This document shows positions 12,377 through 24,316 of a stretch of DNA of 64,000 nt, piece by piece; within the stretch, counting starts at the first letter, position 1, and each line of letters opens with the position of its first letter. Position numbers and translations under genes: made by a program. Under the pieces are notes generated by a model. The model did not search any database. It was not told the DNA's origin and saw only the letters and a list, made by a program, of their open reading frames with translations. The stretch is taken from the NCBI GenBank assembly GCA_945910005.1, contig CAMDTW010000602.1, forward strand, positions 104,857-168,856, written 5' to 3'. The stretch is from Isoperla grammatica (taxonomy: Eukaryota > Arthropoda > Insecta > Plecoptera > Perlodidae).

Positions 12377-15300
12377 CACTCTCCGTTGAAAAATGTGAAT
12401 TATATTTTGCATCTTTCAAGAGTATAATGAAAATGCATAAATTGAGTTTTTTCGTCGTTTTTGGTTAAAATATGCATAAAATATAGAAATTGGCTGATTT
12501 CAGTCTATCTACCACAAACTTCGAGTTTTAAGAGGAATCTTGCATACGGCTGGGATTCCTAAGGGTTTCAACCAAAGTTGACAAATCGTTGATTTAGAGC
12601 GTTTCAGGCTCCAATAAGCACAATTTGTCAATTTCGTCACATTTCGATAACTAATTTAGAAGTTACACCAACCGTTGAAAAATAATAATGTTAGTAGACA
12701 TTCTGAAAGAGTATTATGAAAATGCATAAATTGAGTTTTTTGGTCGTTTTTGGTTAAAATATGCATAAAATATAGAAATTGGCTGATTTTAGTCTATCTA
12801 CCACAAACTTCCAGTTTTAAGAGGAATCTTGCATACGGCCGGGATTCCTAAGGGTTTCAACCAAAGTTGACAAATCGTTGTTTCAGAGCGTTTCAGGCTC
12901 CAATAAGAACAAATTGTCCATTTCGTCACATTTCGATAACTTCTATAGAAGTTACACCCTCCGTTGAAAAATAAGAATTATAGGCTGCATTCTTCAAGAG
13001 TATAATGAAAATGCAAAAATTGAGTTTTTTCGTCGTTTTTGGTTAAAATATGCATAAAATATAGAAATTGGCTGATTTTAGTCTATCTACCACAAACTTT
13101 CAGTTTTAAGAGGAATCTTGCATACGGCTGGGATTCCTAAGGGTTTCAACCAAATTTCACAAATCGTTGTTTTAGAGCGTTTCAGGCTCCAATAAGCACA
13201 ACTTGTCCATTTCGTCACATTTCGATAACTTCTATAGAAGTTACACCCTCCGTCGAAAAATAAAAATTTTAGGTTGCATTCTTCAAGAGTATAATGAAAA
13301 TGCATAAATTGAGTTTTTTGTCGTTTTTGGTTAAAATATGCATAAAAAACAGAAATTGGCTGATTTCAGTCTATCTACCACAAACTTCCAGTTTTAAGAG
13401 GAATCTTGCATACGGCTGGGATTCCTTAGGGGGGTCAACCAAATTGCACAAATCGTTGTTTTAGAGCGTTTCAGGCTCCAATAAGCACAATTTGTCCATT
13501 TTGTCACATTTCGATAACTTCTATAGAAGTTACACCCTCCGTCGAAAAATAAGAATTATAGGTTGCATTCTTCAAGAGTATAATGAAAATGCATAAATTG
13601 AGTTTTTTCGTCGGTTTTGGTTAAAATATGCATTAAAAAAAAAAATTGGCTGATTTCAGTCTATCTACCACAAACTTCCAGTTTTAAGAGGAATCTTAAA
13701 TACGGCCGGGATTCCTAAGGGTTTCAACCAAAGTTGACAAATCGTTGTTTTAGAGCGTTTCAGGCTCCATTAAGCACAATTTGTTCATTTCGTCACAATT
13801 TCGATAACTTCTATAGAAGTTACACCCTCCGTCGAAAAATAAGAATTATAGGTTGCATTCTTCAAGAGTATAATGAAAATGCATAAATTGAGTTTTTTCG
13901 TCGTTTTTGGTTAAAATATGCATTAAAAATAGAAATTGGCTGATTTCAGTCTATCTACCACAAACTTCCAGTTTTAAGAGGAATCTTGCATACGGCCGGG
14001 ATTCCTAAGGGTTTCAACCAAAGTTGACAAATCGTGTTTTTAGAGCGTTTCAGGCTCCAATAAGCACAATTTGTCCATTTCGTCACATTTCGACAACTTC
14101 TATAGAAGTTACACCCTCCGTTGAAAAATAAGAAGTATAGGCTGCATTCTTCAAGAGTATAATGAAAATGCATAAATTGAGTTTTTTCGTTGTTTTTGGT
14201 TAAAATATGCATAAAATATAGAAATTGGCTGATTTCAGTCTATCTACCACAAACTTCCAGTTTTAAGAGGAATCTTGCATACGGCTGGGATTCCTAAGGG
14301 TTTCAACCAAAGTTGACAAATCGTTGTTTTAGAGCGTTTCAGGCTCCAATAAGCACAAATTGTCCATTTCGTCACATTTCGATAACTTCTATAGAAGTTA
14401 CACCCTCCGTTGAAAAATAAGAGTTATAGGCTGCATTCTTCAAGAGTATAATGAAAATGCATAAATTGAATTATTTCGTTGTTTTTGGTTAAAATATGCA
14501 TAAAAAATAGAAATTGGCTGATTTCAGTCTATCTACCACAAACTTCCAGTTTTAAGAGGAATCTTGCATACGGCCGGGATTCCTAAGGGTTTCAACCAAA
14601 GTTGACAAATCGTTGTTTTAGAGCGTTTCAGGCTCCAATTAGCACAATTTGTTCCTTTCGTCACATTTCGAAAACTTCTATAGAAGTTACACCCTCCGTT
14701 GAAAAATAAGATTATAGGTTGCATTCTTCTAGAGTATAATGAAAATGCATAAATTGAGTTTTATCGTCGTTTTTGGTTAAAATATGCATAAAATAATGAA
14801 AAAGGCTGATTTCAGTCTATCTACCACAAACTTCCAGTTTTAAGAGGAATCTTGCATACGGCTGGGATTCCTAAGGGTTTCAACCAAATTGCACAAATCG
14901 TTGTTTTAGAGCGTTTCAGGCTCCAATAAGCACAATTTGTCCATTTCGTCACATTTCGATAACTTCTATAGAAGTTACACCCTCCGTCGAAAAATAAGAA
15001 TTATAGGTTGCATTCTTCAAGAGTATAATGAAAATGCATAAATTAAGTTTTTTCGTCGTTTTTGGTTAAAATATGCATAAAAAATAGAAATTGGCTGATT
15101 TCAGTCTATCTACCACAAACTTCCAGTTTTAAGAGGAATCTTGCATACGGCCGGGATTCCTAAGGGTTTCAACCAAAAATGACAAATCGTTGTTTAAGAG
15201 CGTTTTAGGCTCCAATAAGCACAATTTGTCTATTTCGTCACATTTCGATAACTTCCATAGAAGTTACACCCTCCGTTAAAAAATAAGAATTATAGGCTGC

Positions 15301-16976
15301 ATTCTTCAAGAGTATAATGAAAATGCATAAATTGAGTTTTTTGTTTTTGGTTAAAATATGCATAAAAAATAGAAATTGGCTGATTTCAGTCTATCTACCA
15401 CAAACTTCCAGTTTAAAGAGGAATCTTGCATACGGCCGGGATTCCCTAAGGGTTTCAACCAAAGTTGACAAATCGTTGTTTTAGAGCGTGTAGACTCCAA
15501 TAAGCACAATTTGTCCATTTCGTCACATTTCGATAACTTCTATAGAAGTTACACCCCTCCGTTGAAAAATAAGAATTATAGGCTGCATTCTTCAAGAGTA
15601 TAATGAAAATGTATAAATTGAGTTTTTTCGTCGTTTTTGGTTAAAATATGCATAAAATATAGAAATTGGCTGATTTCAGTCTATCTACCACAAACTTCCA
15701 GTTTTAAGAGGAATCTTGCATACGGCTGGGATTCCTAAGGGTTTCAACCAAAGTTGACAAATCGTTGTTTTAGAGCGTTTCAGGTCTCCAATAAGCACAA
15801 ATTGTCCATTTCGTCACATTTCGATAACTACTTTAGAAGTTACACCAACCGTTGAAAAATAATAATGTTAGTGTGCATTCTGAAAGAGTATTATGAAAAT
15901 GCATAAATTGAGTTTTTTGGTCGTTTTTGATTAAAATATGCATAAAATATAGAAATTGGATGATTTTAGTCTATTTACCACAAACTTCCAGTTTTTAAGA
16001 GGAATCTTGCATACGGCCGGGGGATTCCTAAGGGTTTCAACCAAAGTTGACAAATCGTTGTTTTAGAGCGTTTTAGGCTCCAATAAGCACAATTTGTCCA
16101 TTTCGTCACATTTCGATAACTTCTATAGAAGTTACACCCTCCGTTGAAAAATAAGAAATATAGGCTGCATTCTTCAAGAGTATAATGAAAATGCATAAAT
16201 TGAGTTTTTTCGTGTTTTTGGTTAAAAAATGCATTAAATATAGAAATTGGCTGATTTTAGTCTATCTACCACAAACTTCCAGTTTTAAGAGGAATCTTGC
16301 ATACGGCTGGGATTCCTAAGGGTTTCAACCAAAGTTGACAAATCGTTGTTTTAGAGCGTTTCAGGCTCCAAAAAGCACAATTTGTCCATTTCGTCACATT
16401 TCGATAACTTCCATAGAAGTTACACCCTCCATTGAAAAATAAGAATTATATTTTGCATTCTTCAAGAGTATTATGAAAATGCATAAATTGAGTTTTTTTG
16501 TCGTTTTTGGTTAAAATATGGATAAAATATAGAAATTGGCTGATTTCAGTCTATCTACCACAAACTTCGAGTTTTAAGAGGAATCTTGCATACAGCTGGG
16601 ATTCCTAAGTGTTTCAACCAAAGTTGACAAATCGTTGTTTTAGAGCGTTTCAGGCTCCAATAAGCACAATTTGTCCATTTCGTCACATTTCGATAACTAC
16701 TTTAGAAGTTACACCAACCGTTGAAAAATAATAATGTTAGTATGCATTCTGAAAGAGTATTATGAAAATGCATAAATTGAGTTTTTTTTGCGTTTTTGGT
16801 TTAAATATGCATAAAATATAGAAATTGGCTGATTTTAGTCTTTCTACCACAAACTTCCAGTTTTAAGACGAATCTTGCATACGGCTGGGATTCCTAAGGG
16901 TTTCAACCAAATTGCACAGATCGTTGTTTAACAATTTGTCCATTTCGTCACATTTCGATAACTTCTATAGAAGTTA
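12377..16976 (+). repeat. HOR unit 3 (16 monomers, 4600 bp)
   Basis: Near-identical to the preceding unit at an offset of 4599-4600 bp, with starts 12377, 12666, 12955, 13244, 13533, 13823, 14112, 14401, 14690, 14978, 15267, 15552, 15843, 16135, 16423 and 16712. It differs by single bases and by a cluster of small indels at 15342-16025: a 4-bp loss in TTTTTTCGTCG, and extra bases in ATTCCC, ACACCCC, AGGTCTCC, GTTTTTAAG and CCGGGGG. Confidence 0.92.
16712..16976 (+). repeat. Monomer with 24-bp internal deletion (third copy)
   Basis: Third 265-bp copy, junction at 16931/16932, 4600 bp from the second. It is the last one in the window. Confidence 0.93.
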
Positions 16977-19900
16977 CACTCTCCGTTGAAAAATGTGAAT
17001 TATATTTTGCATTCTTCAAGAGTATAATGAAAATGCATAAATTGAGTTTTTTCGTCGTTTTTGGTTAAAATATGCATAAAATATAGAAATTGGCTGATTT
17101 CAGTCTATCTACCACAAACTTCGAGTTTTAAGAGGAATCTTGCATACGGCTGGGATTCCTAAGGGTTTCAACCAAAGTTGACAAATCGTTGATTTAGAGC
17201 GTTTCAGGCTCCAATAAGCACAATTTGTCCATTTCGTCACATTTCGATAACTACTTTAGAAGTTACACCAACCGTTGAAAAATAATAATGTTAGTAGACA
17301 TTCTGAAAGAGTATTATGAAAATGCATAAATTGAGTTTTTTGGTCGTTTTTGGTTAAAATATGCATAAAATATAGAAATTGGCTGATTTTAGTCTATCTA
17401 CCACAAACTTCCAGTTTTAAGAGGAATCTTGCATACGGCCGGGATTCCTAAGGGTTTCAACCAAAGTTGACAAATCGTTGTTTCAGAGCGTTTCAGGCTC
17501 CAATAAGAACAAATTGTCCATTTCGTCACATTTCGATAATTTCTATAGAAGTTACACCCTCCGTTGAAAAATAAGAATTATAGGCTGCATTCTTCAAGAG
17601 TATAATGAAAATGCAAAATTTGAGTTTTTTCGTCGTTTTTGGTTAAAATATGCATAAAATATAGAAATTGGCTGATTTTAGTCTATCTACCACAAACTTT
17701 CAGTTTTAAGAGGAATCTTGCATACGGCTGGGATTCCTAAGGGTTTCAACCAAATTTCACAAATCGTTGTTTTAGAGCGTTTCAGGCTCCAATAAGCACA
17801 ACTTGTCCATTTCGTCACATTTCGATAACTTCTATAGAAGTTACACCCTCCGTCGAAAAATAAAAATTTTAGGTTGCATTCTTCAAGAGTATAATGAAAA
17901 TGCATAAATTGAGTTTTTTCGTCGTTTTTGGTTAAAATATGCATAAAAAACAGAAATTGGCTGATTTCAGTCTATCTACCACAAACTTCCAGTTTTAAGA
18001 GGAATCTTGCATACGGCTGGGATTCCTTAGGGGGGTCAACCAAATTGCACAAATCGTTGTTTTAGAGCGTTTCAGGCTCCAATAAGCACAATTTGTCTAT
18101 TTTGTCACATTTCGATAACTTCTATAGAAGTTACACCCTCCGTCGAAAAATAAGAATTATAGGTTGCATTCTTCAAGAGTATAATGAAAATGCATAAATT
18201 GAATTTTTTCGTCGTTTTTGGTTAAAATATGCATTTAAAAAAAAAATTGGCTGATTTCAGTCTATCTACCACAAACTTCCAGTTTTAAGAGGAATCTTGA
18301 ATACGGCCGGGATTCCTAAGGGTTTCAACCAAAGTTGACAAATCGTTGTTTTAGAGCGTTTCAGGCTCCATTAAGCACAATTTGTTCATTTCGTCACAAT
18401 TTCGATAACTTCTATAGAAGTTACACCCTCCGTCGAAAAATAAGAATTATAGGTTGCATTCTTCAAGAGTATAATGAAAATGCATAAATTGAGTTTTTTC
18501 GTCGTTTTTGGTTAAAATATGCATAAAAAATAGAAATTGGCTGATTTCAGTCTATCTACCACAAACTTCCAGTTTTAAGAGGAATCTTGCATACGGCCGG
18601 GATTCCTAAGGGTTTCAACCAAAGTTGACAAATCGTGTTTTTAGAGCGTTTCAGGCTCCAATAAGCACAATTTGTCCATTTCGTCACATTTCGACAACTT
18701 CTGTAGAAGTTACACTCTCCGTTGAAAAATAAGAAGTATAGGCTGCATTCTTCAAGAGTATAATGAAAATGCAAAAATTGAGTTTTTTCGTTGTTTTTGG
18801 TTAAAATATGCATAAAATATACAAAATTGGCTGATTTCAGTCTATCTACCACAAACTTCCAGTTTTAAGAGGAATCTTGCATACGGCTTGGATTCCTAAG
18901 GGTTTCAACCAAAGTTGGCAAATCGTTGTTTTAGAGCGTTTCAGGCTCCAATAAGCACAAATTGTCCATTTCGTCACATTTCGATAACTTCTATAGAAGT
19001 TACACCCTCCGTTGAAAAATAAGAATTATAGGCTGCATTCTTCAAGAGTATAATGAAAATGCATAAATTGAATTTTTTCGTTGTTTTTGGTTAAAATATG
19101 CATAAAAAATAGAAATTGGCTGATTTCAGTCTATCTACCACAAACTTCGAGTTTTAAGAGGAATCTTGCATACGGCCGGGATTCCTAAGGGTTTCAACCA
19201 AAGTTGACAAATCGTTGTTTTAGAGCGTTTCAGGCTCCAATAAGCACAATTTGTCCATTTCGTCACATTTCGAAAACTTCTATAGAAGTTACACCCTCCG
19301 TTGAAAAATAAGAATTATAGGTTGCATTCTTCTAGAGTATAATGAAAATGCATAAATTGAGTTTTTTCGCCGTTTTTGGTTAAAATATGCATAAAATAAA
19401 GAAAAAGGCTGATTTCAGTCTATCTTCCACAAACTTCCAGTTTTAAGAGGAATCTTGCATACGGCTGGGATTCCTAAGGGTTTCAACCAAATTGCACAAA
19501 TCGTTGTTTTAGAGCGTTTCAGGCTCCAATAAGCACAATTTGTCCATTTCGTCACATTTCGATAACTTCTATAGAAGTTACACCCTCCGTCGAAAAATAA
19601 GAATTATAGGTTGCATTCTTCAAGAGTATAATGAAAATGCATAAATTAAGTTTTTTCGTCGTTTTTGGTTAAAATATGCATAAAAAATAGAAATTGGCTG
19701 ATTTCAGTCTATCTACCACAAACTTCCAGTTTTAAGATGAATCTTGCATACGGCCGGGATTCCTAAGGGTTTCAACCAAAGTTGACAAATCGTTGTTTAA
19801 GAGCGTTTTAGGCTCCAATAAGCACAATTTGTCCATGGTGTCACATTTCGATAACTTCCATAGAAGTTACACCCTCCGTTAAAAAATAAGAATTATAGGC

Positions 19901-21891
19901 TGCATTCTTCAAGAGTATAATGAAAATGCATAAATTGAGTTTTTTCGTCGTTTTTGGTTAAAATATGCATAAAAAATAGAAATTGGCTGATTTCAGTCTA
20001 TCTACCACAAACTTCCAGTTTTAAGAGGAATCTTGCATACGGCCGGGATTCCTAAGGGTTTCAACCAAAGTTGACAAATCGTTGTTTGAGAGCGTTTCAG
20101 ACTCCAATAAGCACAATTTGTCCATTTCGTCACATTTCGATAACTTCTATAGAAGTTACACCCTCCGTTGAAAAATAAGAATTATAGGCTGCATTCTTCA
20201 AGAGTATAATGAAAATGCATAAATTGAGTTTTTTCGTCGTTTTTGGTTAAAATATGCATAAAATATAGAAATTGGCTGATTTCAGTCTATCTACCACAAA
20301 CTTCCAGTTTTAAGAGGAATCTTGCATACGGCTGGGATTCCTAAGGGTTTCAACCAAAGTTGACAAATCGTTGTTTTAGAGCGTTTCAGGCTCCAATAAG
20401 CACAAATTGTCCATTTCGTCACATTTCGATAACTACTTTAGAAGTTACACCAACCGTTGAAAAATAATAATGTTAGTGTGCATTCTGAAAGAGTATTATG
20501 AAAATGCATAAATTGAGTTTTTTGGTCGTTTTTGGTTAAAATATGCATAGAATATAGAAATTGGATGATTTAGTCTATTTACCACAAACTTCCAGTTTTA
20601 AGAGGAATCTTGCATACGGCCGGGATTCCTAAGGGTTTCAACCAAAGTTGACAAATCGTTGTTTTAGAGCGTTTTAGGCTCCAATAAGCACAATTTGTCC
20701 ATTTCGTCACATTTCGATAACTTCTATAGAAGTTACACCCTCCGTTGAAAAATAAGAATTATAGGCTGCATTCTTCAAGAGTATAATGAAAATGCATAAA
20801 TTGAGTTTTTTCGTGTTTTTGGTTAAAAAATGCATTAAATATAGAAATTGGCTGATTTTAGTCTATCTACCACAAACTTCCAGTTTTAAGAGGAATCTTG
20901 CATACGGCTGGGATTCCTAAGGGTTTCAACCAAAGTTGACAAATCGTTGTTTTAGAGCGTTTCAGGCTCCAATAAGCACAATTTGACCATTTCGTCACCT
21001 TTCGATAACTACTTTAGAAGTTACACCAACCGTTGAAAAATAATAATGTTAGTGTGCATTCTGAAAGAGTATTATGAAAATGCATAAATTGAGTTTTTTT
21101 GGCGTTTTTGGTTTAAATATGCATAAAATATAAAAAATTGGCTGATTTTAGTCTATCTACCACAAACTTCCAGTTTTAAGAGGAATCTTGCATACGGCTG
21201 GGATTCCTAAGGGTTTCAACCAAATTGCACAAATCGTTGTTTTATAGCGTTTTAGGCTCCAAAAAGCACAATTTGTCCATTTCGTCACATTTCGATAACT
21301 TCTATAGAAGTTACACCCTCCATTGAAAAATAAGAATTATATTTTGCATTCTTCAAGAGTATTATGAAAATGCATAAATTGAGTTTTTTGTTCGTTTTTG
21401 GTTAAAATATGGATAAAATATAGAAATTGGCTGATTTCAGTCTATCTACCACAAACTTCGAGTTTTAAGAGGAATCTTGCATACAGCTGGGATTCCTAAG
21501 TGTTTCAACCAAAGTTGACAAATCGTTGTTTTAGAGCGTTTCAGGCTCCAATAAGCACAATTTGTCCATTTCGTCACATTTCGAGAACTACTTTAGAAGT
21601 TACACCAACCGTTGAAAAATAATAATGTTAGTATGCATTCTGAAAGAGTATTATGAAAATGCATAAATTGAGTTTTTTTTGCGTTTTTGGTTTAAATATG
21701 CATAAAATATAGAAATTGGCTGATTTTAGTCTATCTTCCACAACCTTCCAGTTTTAAGACGAATCTTGCATACGGCTGGGATTCCTAAGGGTTTCAACCA
21801 AATTGCACAGATCGTTGTTTAAGAGCGTTTCAGGCTCCAATAAGCACAATTTGTCCATTTCGTCACATTTCGATAACTTCTATAGAAGTTA
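16977..21891 (+). repeat. HOR unit 4 (17 monomers, 4915 bp)
   Basis: Starts with the marker monomer at 16977. The first half follows units 2 and 3, including TTAGGGGGGTCAACC near 18030 and the AGAAGTATAGG monomer at 18713. The end resembles the older arrangement at 1156-2312: it has the A monomer with TTTGGCGTTTTTGG (21024) and lacks the 24-bp deletion. The unit therefore links two HOR versions. Confidence 0.85.
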
Positions 21892-23335
21892 CACTCTCCG
21901 TTGAAAAATGTGAATTATATTTTGCATTCTTCAAAAGTATAATGAAAATGCATAAATTGAGTTTTTTCGTCGTTTTTGGTTAAAATATGCATAAAATATA
22001 GAAATTGGCTGATTTCAGTCTATCTACCACAAACTTCGAGTTTTAAGAGGAATCTTGCATACGGCTGGGATTCAAAGGGTTTCAACCAAAGTTGACAAAT
22101 CGTTGTTTTAGAGCGTTTCAGGCTCCAATAAGCACAATTTGTCCATTTCGTCACATTTCGATAACTACTTTAGAAGTTACACCAACCGTTGAAAAATAAT
22201 AATGTTAGTAGACATTCTGAAAGAGTATTATGAAAATGCATAAATTGAGTTTTTTGGTCGTTTTTGGTTAAAATATGCATAAAATATAGAAATTGGCTGA
22301 TTTTAGTCTATCTACCACAAACTTCCAGTTTTAAGAGGAATCTTGCATACGGCCGGGATTCCTAAGGGTTTCAACCAAAGTTGACAAATCGTTGTTTCAG
22401 AGCGTTTCAGGCTCCAATAAGCACAAATTGTCCATTTCGTCACATTTCGATAACTTCTATAGAAGTTACACCCTCCGTTGAAAAATAAGGATTATAGGCT
22501 GCATTCTTCAAGAGTATAATGAAAATGCAAAAATTGAGTTTTTTCGTCGTTTTTGGTTAAAATATGCATAAATTATAGAAATTGGCTGATTTTAGTCTAT
22601 CTACCACAAACTTCCAGTTTTAAGAGGAATCTTGCATACGGCTGGGATTCCTAAGGGTTTCAACCAAATTGCACAAATCGTTGTTTTAGAGCGTTTCAGG
22701 CTCCAATAAGCACAATTTGTCCATTTCGTCACATTTCGATAACTTCTATAGAAGTTACACCAACCGTTGAAAAATAATAATGTTAGTGTGCATTCTGAAA
22801 GAGTATTATGAAAATGCATAAATTGAGTTTTTTGGTCGTTTTTGGTTAAAATATGCATAAAATATAGAAATTGGCTGATTTTAGTCTATCTACCACAAAC
22901 TTCCAGTTTTAAGAGGAATCTTGCATACGGCCGGGATTCCTTAGGGTTTCAACCAAAGTTGACAAACCGAAATTTTAGAGCGTTTCAGGCTCCAATAAGC
23001 ACAATTTGTCCATTTCGTCACATTTCGATAACTTCTATAGAAGTTACACCCTCCGTTGAAAAATAAGAATTATAGGCTGCATTCTTCAAGAGTATAATGA
23101 AAATGCATAAATTGAGTTTTTTCGTCGTTTTTGGTTAAAATTTGCATAAAATATAGAAATTGGCTGATTTTAGTCTATCTACCACAAACTTCCAGTTTTA
23201 AGGGGAATCTTGCATACGGCTGGGATTCCTAAGGGTTTCAACCAAATTGCACAAATCGTTGTTTTAGAGCGTTTCAGGCTCCAATAAGCACAATTTGTCC
23301 ATTTCGTCACATTTCGATAACTTCTATAGAAGTTA

Positions 23336-23449
23336 CACCCTCCGTCGAAAAATAAGAATTATAGGTTGCATTCTTCAAGAGTATAATGAAAATGCATAAA
23401 TTGAGTTTTTTCGTCGTTTTTGGTGTAAATATGCAATAAAAAAAAGTTA
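23336..23449 (+). repeat. Truncated monomer (114 bp)
   Basis: A C monomer (CCGTCG, AGGTTGC) runs normally to the second ATGCAT box, then GCAATAAAAAAAAGTTACACCC joins directly to the next head. About 175 bp from the GGCTGATT block to the palindrome are missing. The junction lies in an A-run and next to AAGTTAC, the outer part of the palindrome arm. It is the only large truncation in the window. Confidence 0.9.
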
Positions 23450-24027
23450 CACCCTCCGTCGAAAAATAAGAATTATAGGTTGCATTCTTCAAGAGTATAA
23501 TGAAATTGCATAAATTGAGTTTTTTCGTCGTTTTTGGTTAAAATATGCATAAAAAATAGAAATTGGCTGATTTCAGTCTATCTACCACAAACTTCCAGTT
23601 TTAAGAGGAATCTTGCATACGGCCGGGATTCCTAAGGGTTTCAACCAAAGTTGACAAATCGTGTTTTTAGAGCGTTTCAGGCTCCAATAAGCACAATTTG
23701 TCCATTTCGTCACATTTCGACAACTTCTATAGAAGTTACACCCTCCGTTGAAAAATAAGAAGTATAGGCTGCATTCTTCAAGAGTATAATGAAAATGCAT
23801 AAATTGAGTTTTTTCGTTGTTTTTGGTTAAAATATGCATAAAATATAGAAATTGGCTGATTTCAGTCTATCTACCACAAACTTCCAGTTTTAAGAGGAAT
23901 CTTGCATACGGCTGGGATTCCTAAGGGTTTCAACCAAAAATGACAAATCGTTGTTTTAGAGCGTTTCAGGCTCCAATAAGCACAAATTGTCCATTTCGTC
24001 ACATTTCGATAACTTCTATAGAAGTTA

Positions 24028-24316
24028 CACCCTCCGTTGAAAAATAAGAATTATAGGCTGCATTCTTCAAGAGTATAATAAAAATGCATAAATTGAGTTT
24101 TTTGGTCGTTTTTGGTTAAAATATGCATAAAATATAGAAATTGGCTGATTTTAGTCTATCTACCACAAACTTCCAGTTTTAAGAGGAATCTTGCATACGG
24201 CCGGGATTCCTTAGGGTTTCAACCAAAGTTGACAAATCGTTGTTTAAGAGCGTTTCAGGCTCCAATAAGCACAAATTGTCCATTTCGTCACATTTCGATA
24301 ACTACTTTAGAAGTTA
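24028..24316 (+). repeat. Chimeric C/A monomer
   Basis: The C head (CCCTCCGTTG, CTTCAAGAGTATAAT) switches to an A body (TTTTTTGGTCG). It also carries ATTCCTTAGGGTTTC, a rare variant shared with the A monomer at 22758. The switch is between about 24075 and 24100. Confidence 0.82.

Noticed and set aside
23401..23460. A-run at 23437-23446 as the poly(A) tail of a retroelement
   Set aside because: Both sides are satellite and no foreign sequence or target duplication is present. It is the class-specific A-run at a deletion junction.
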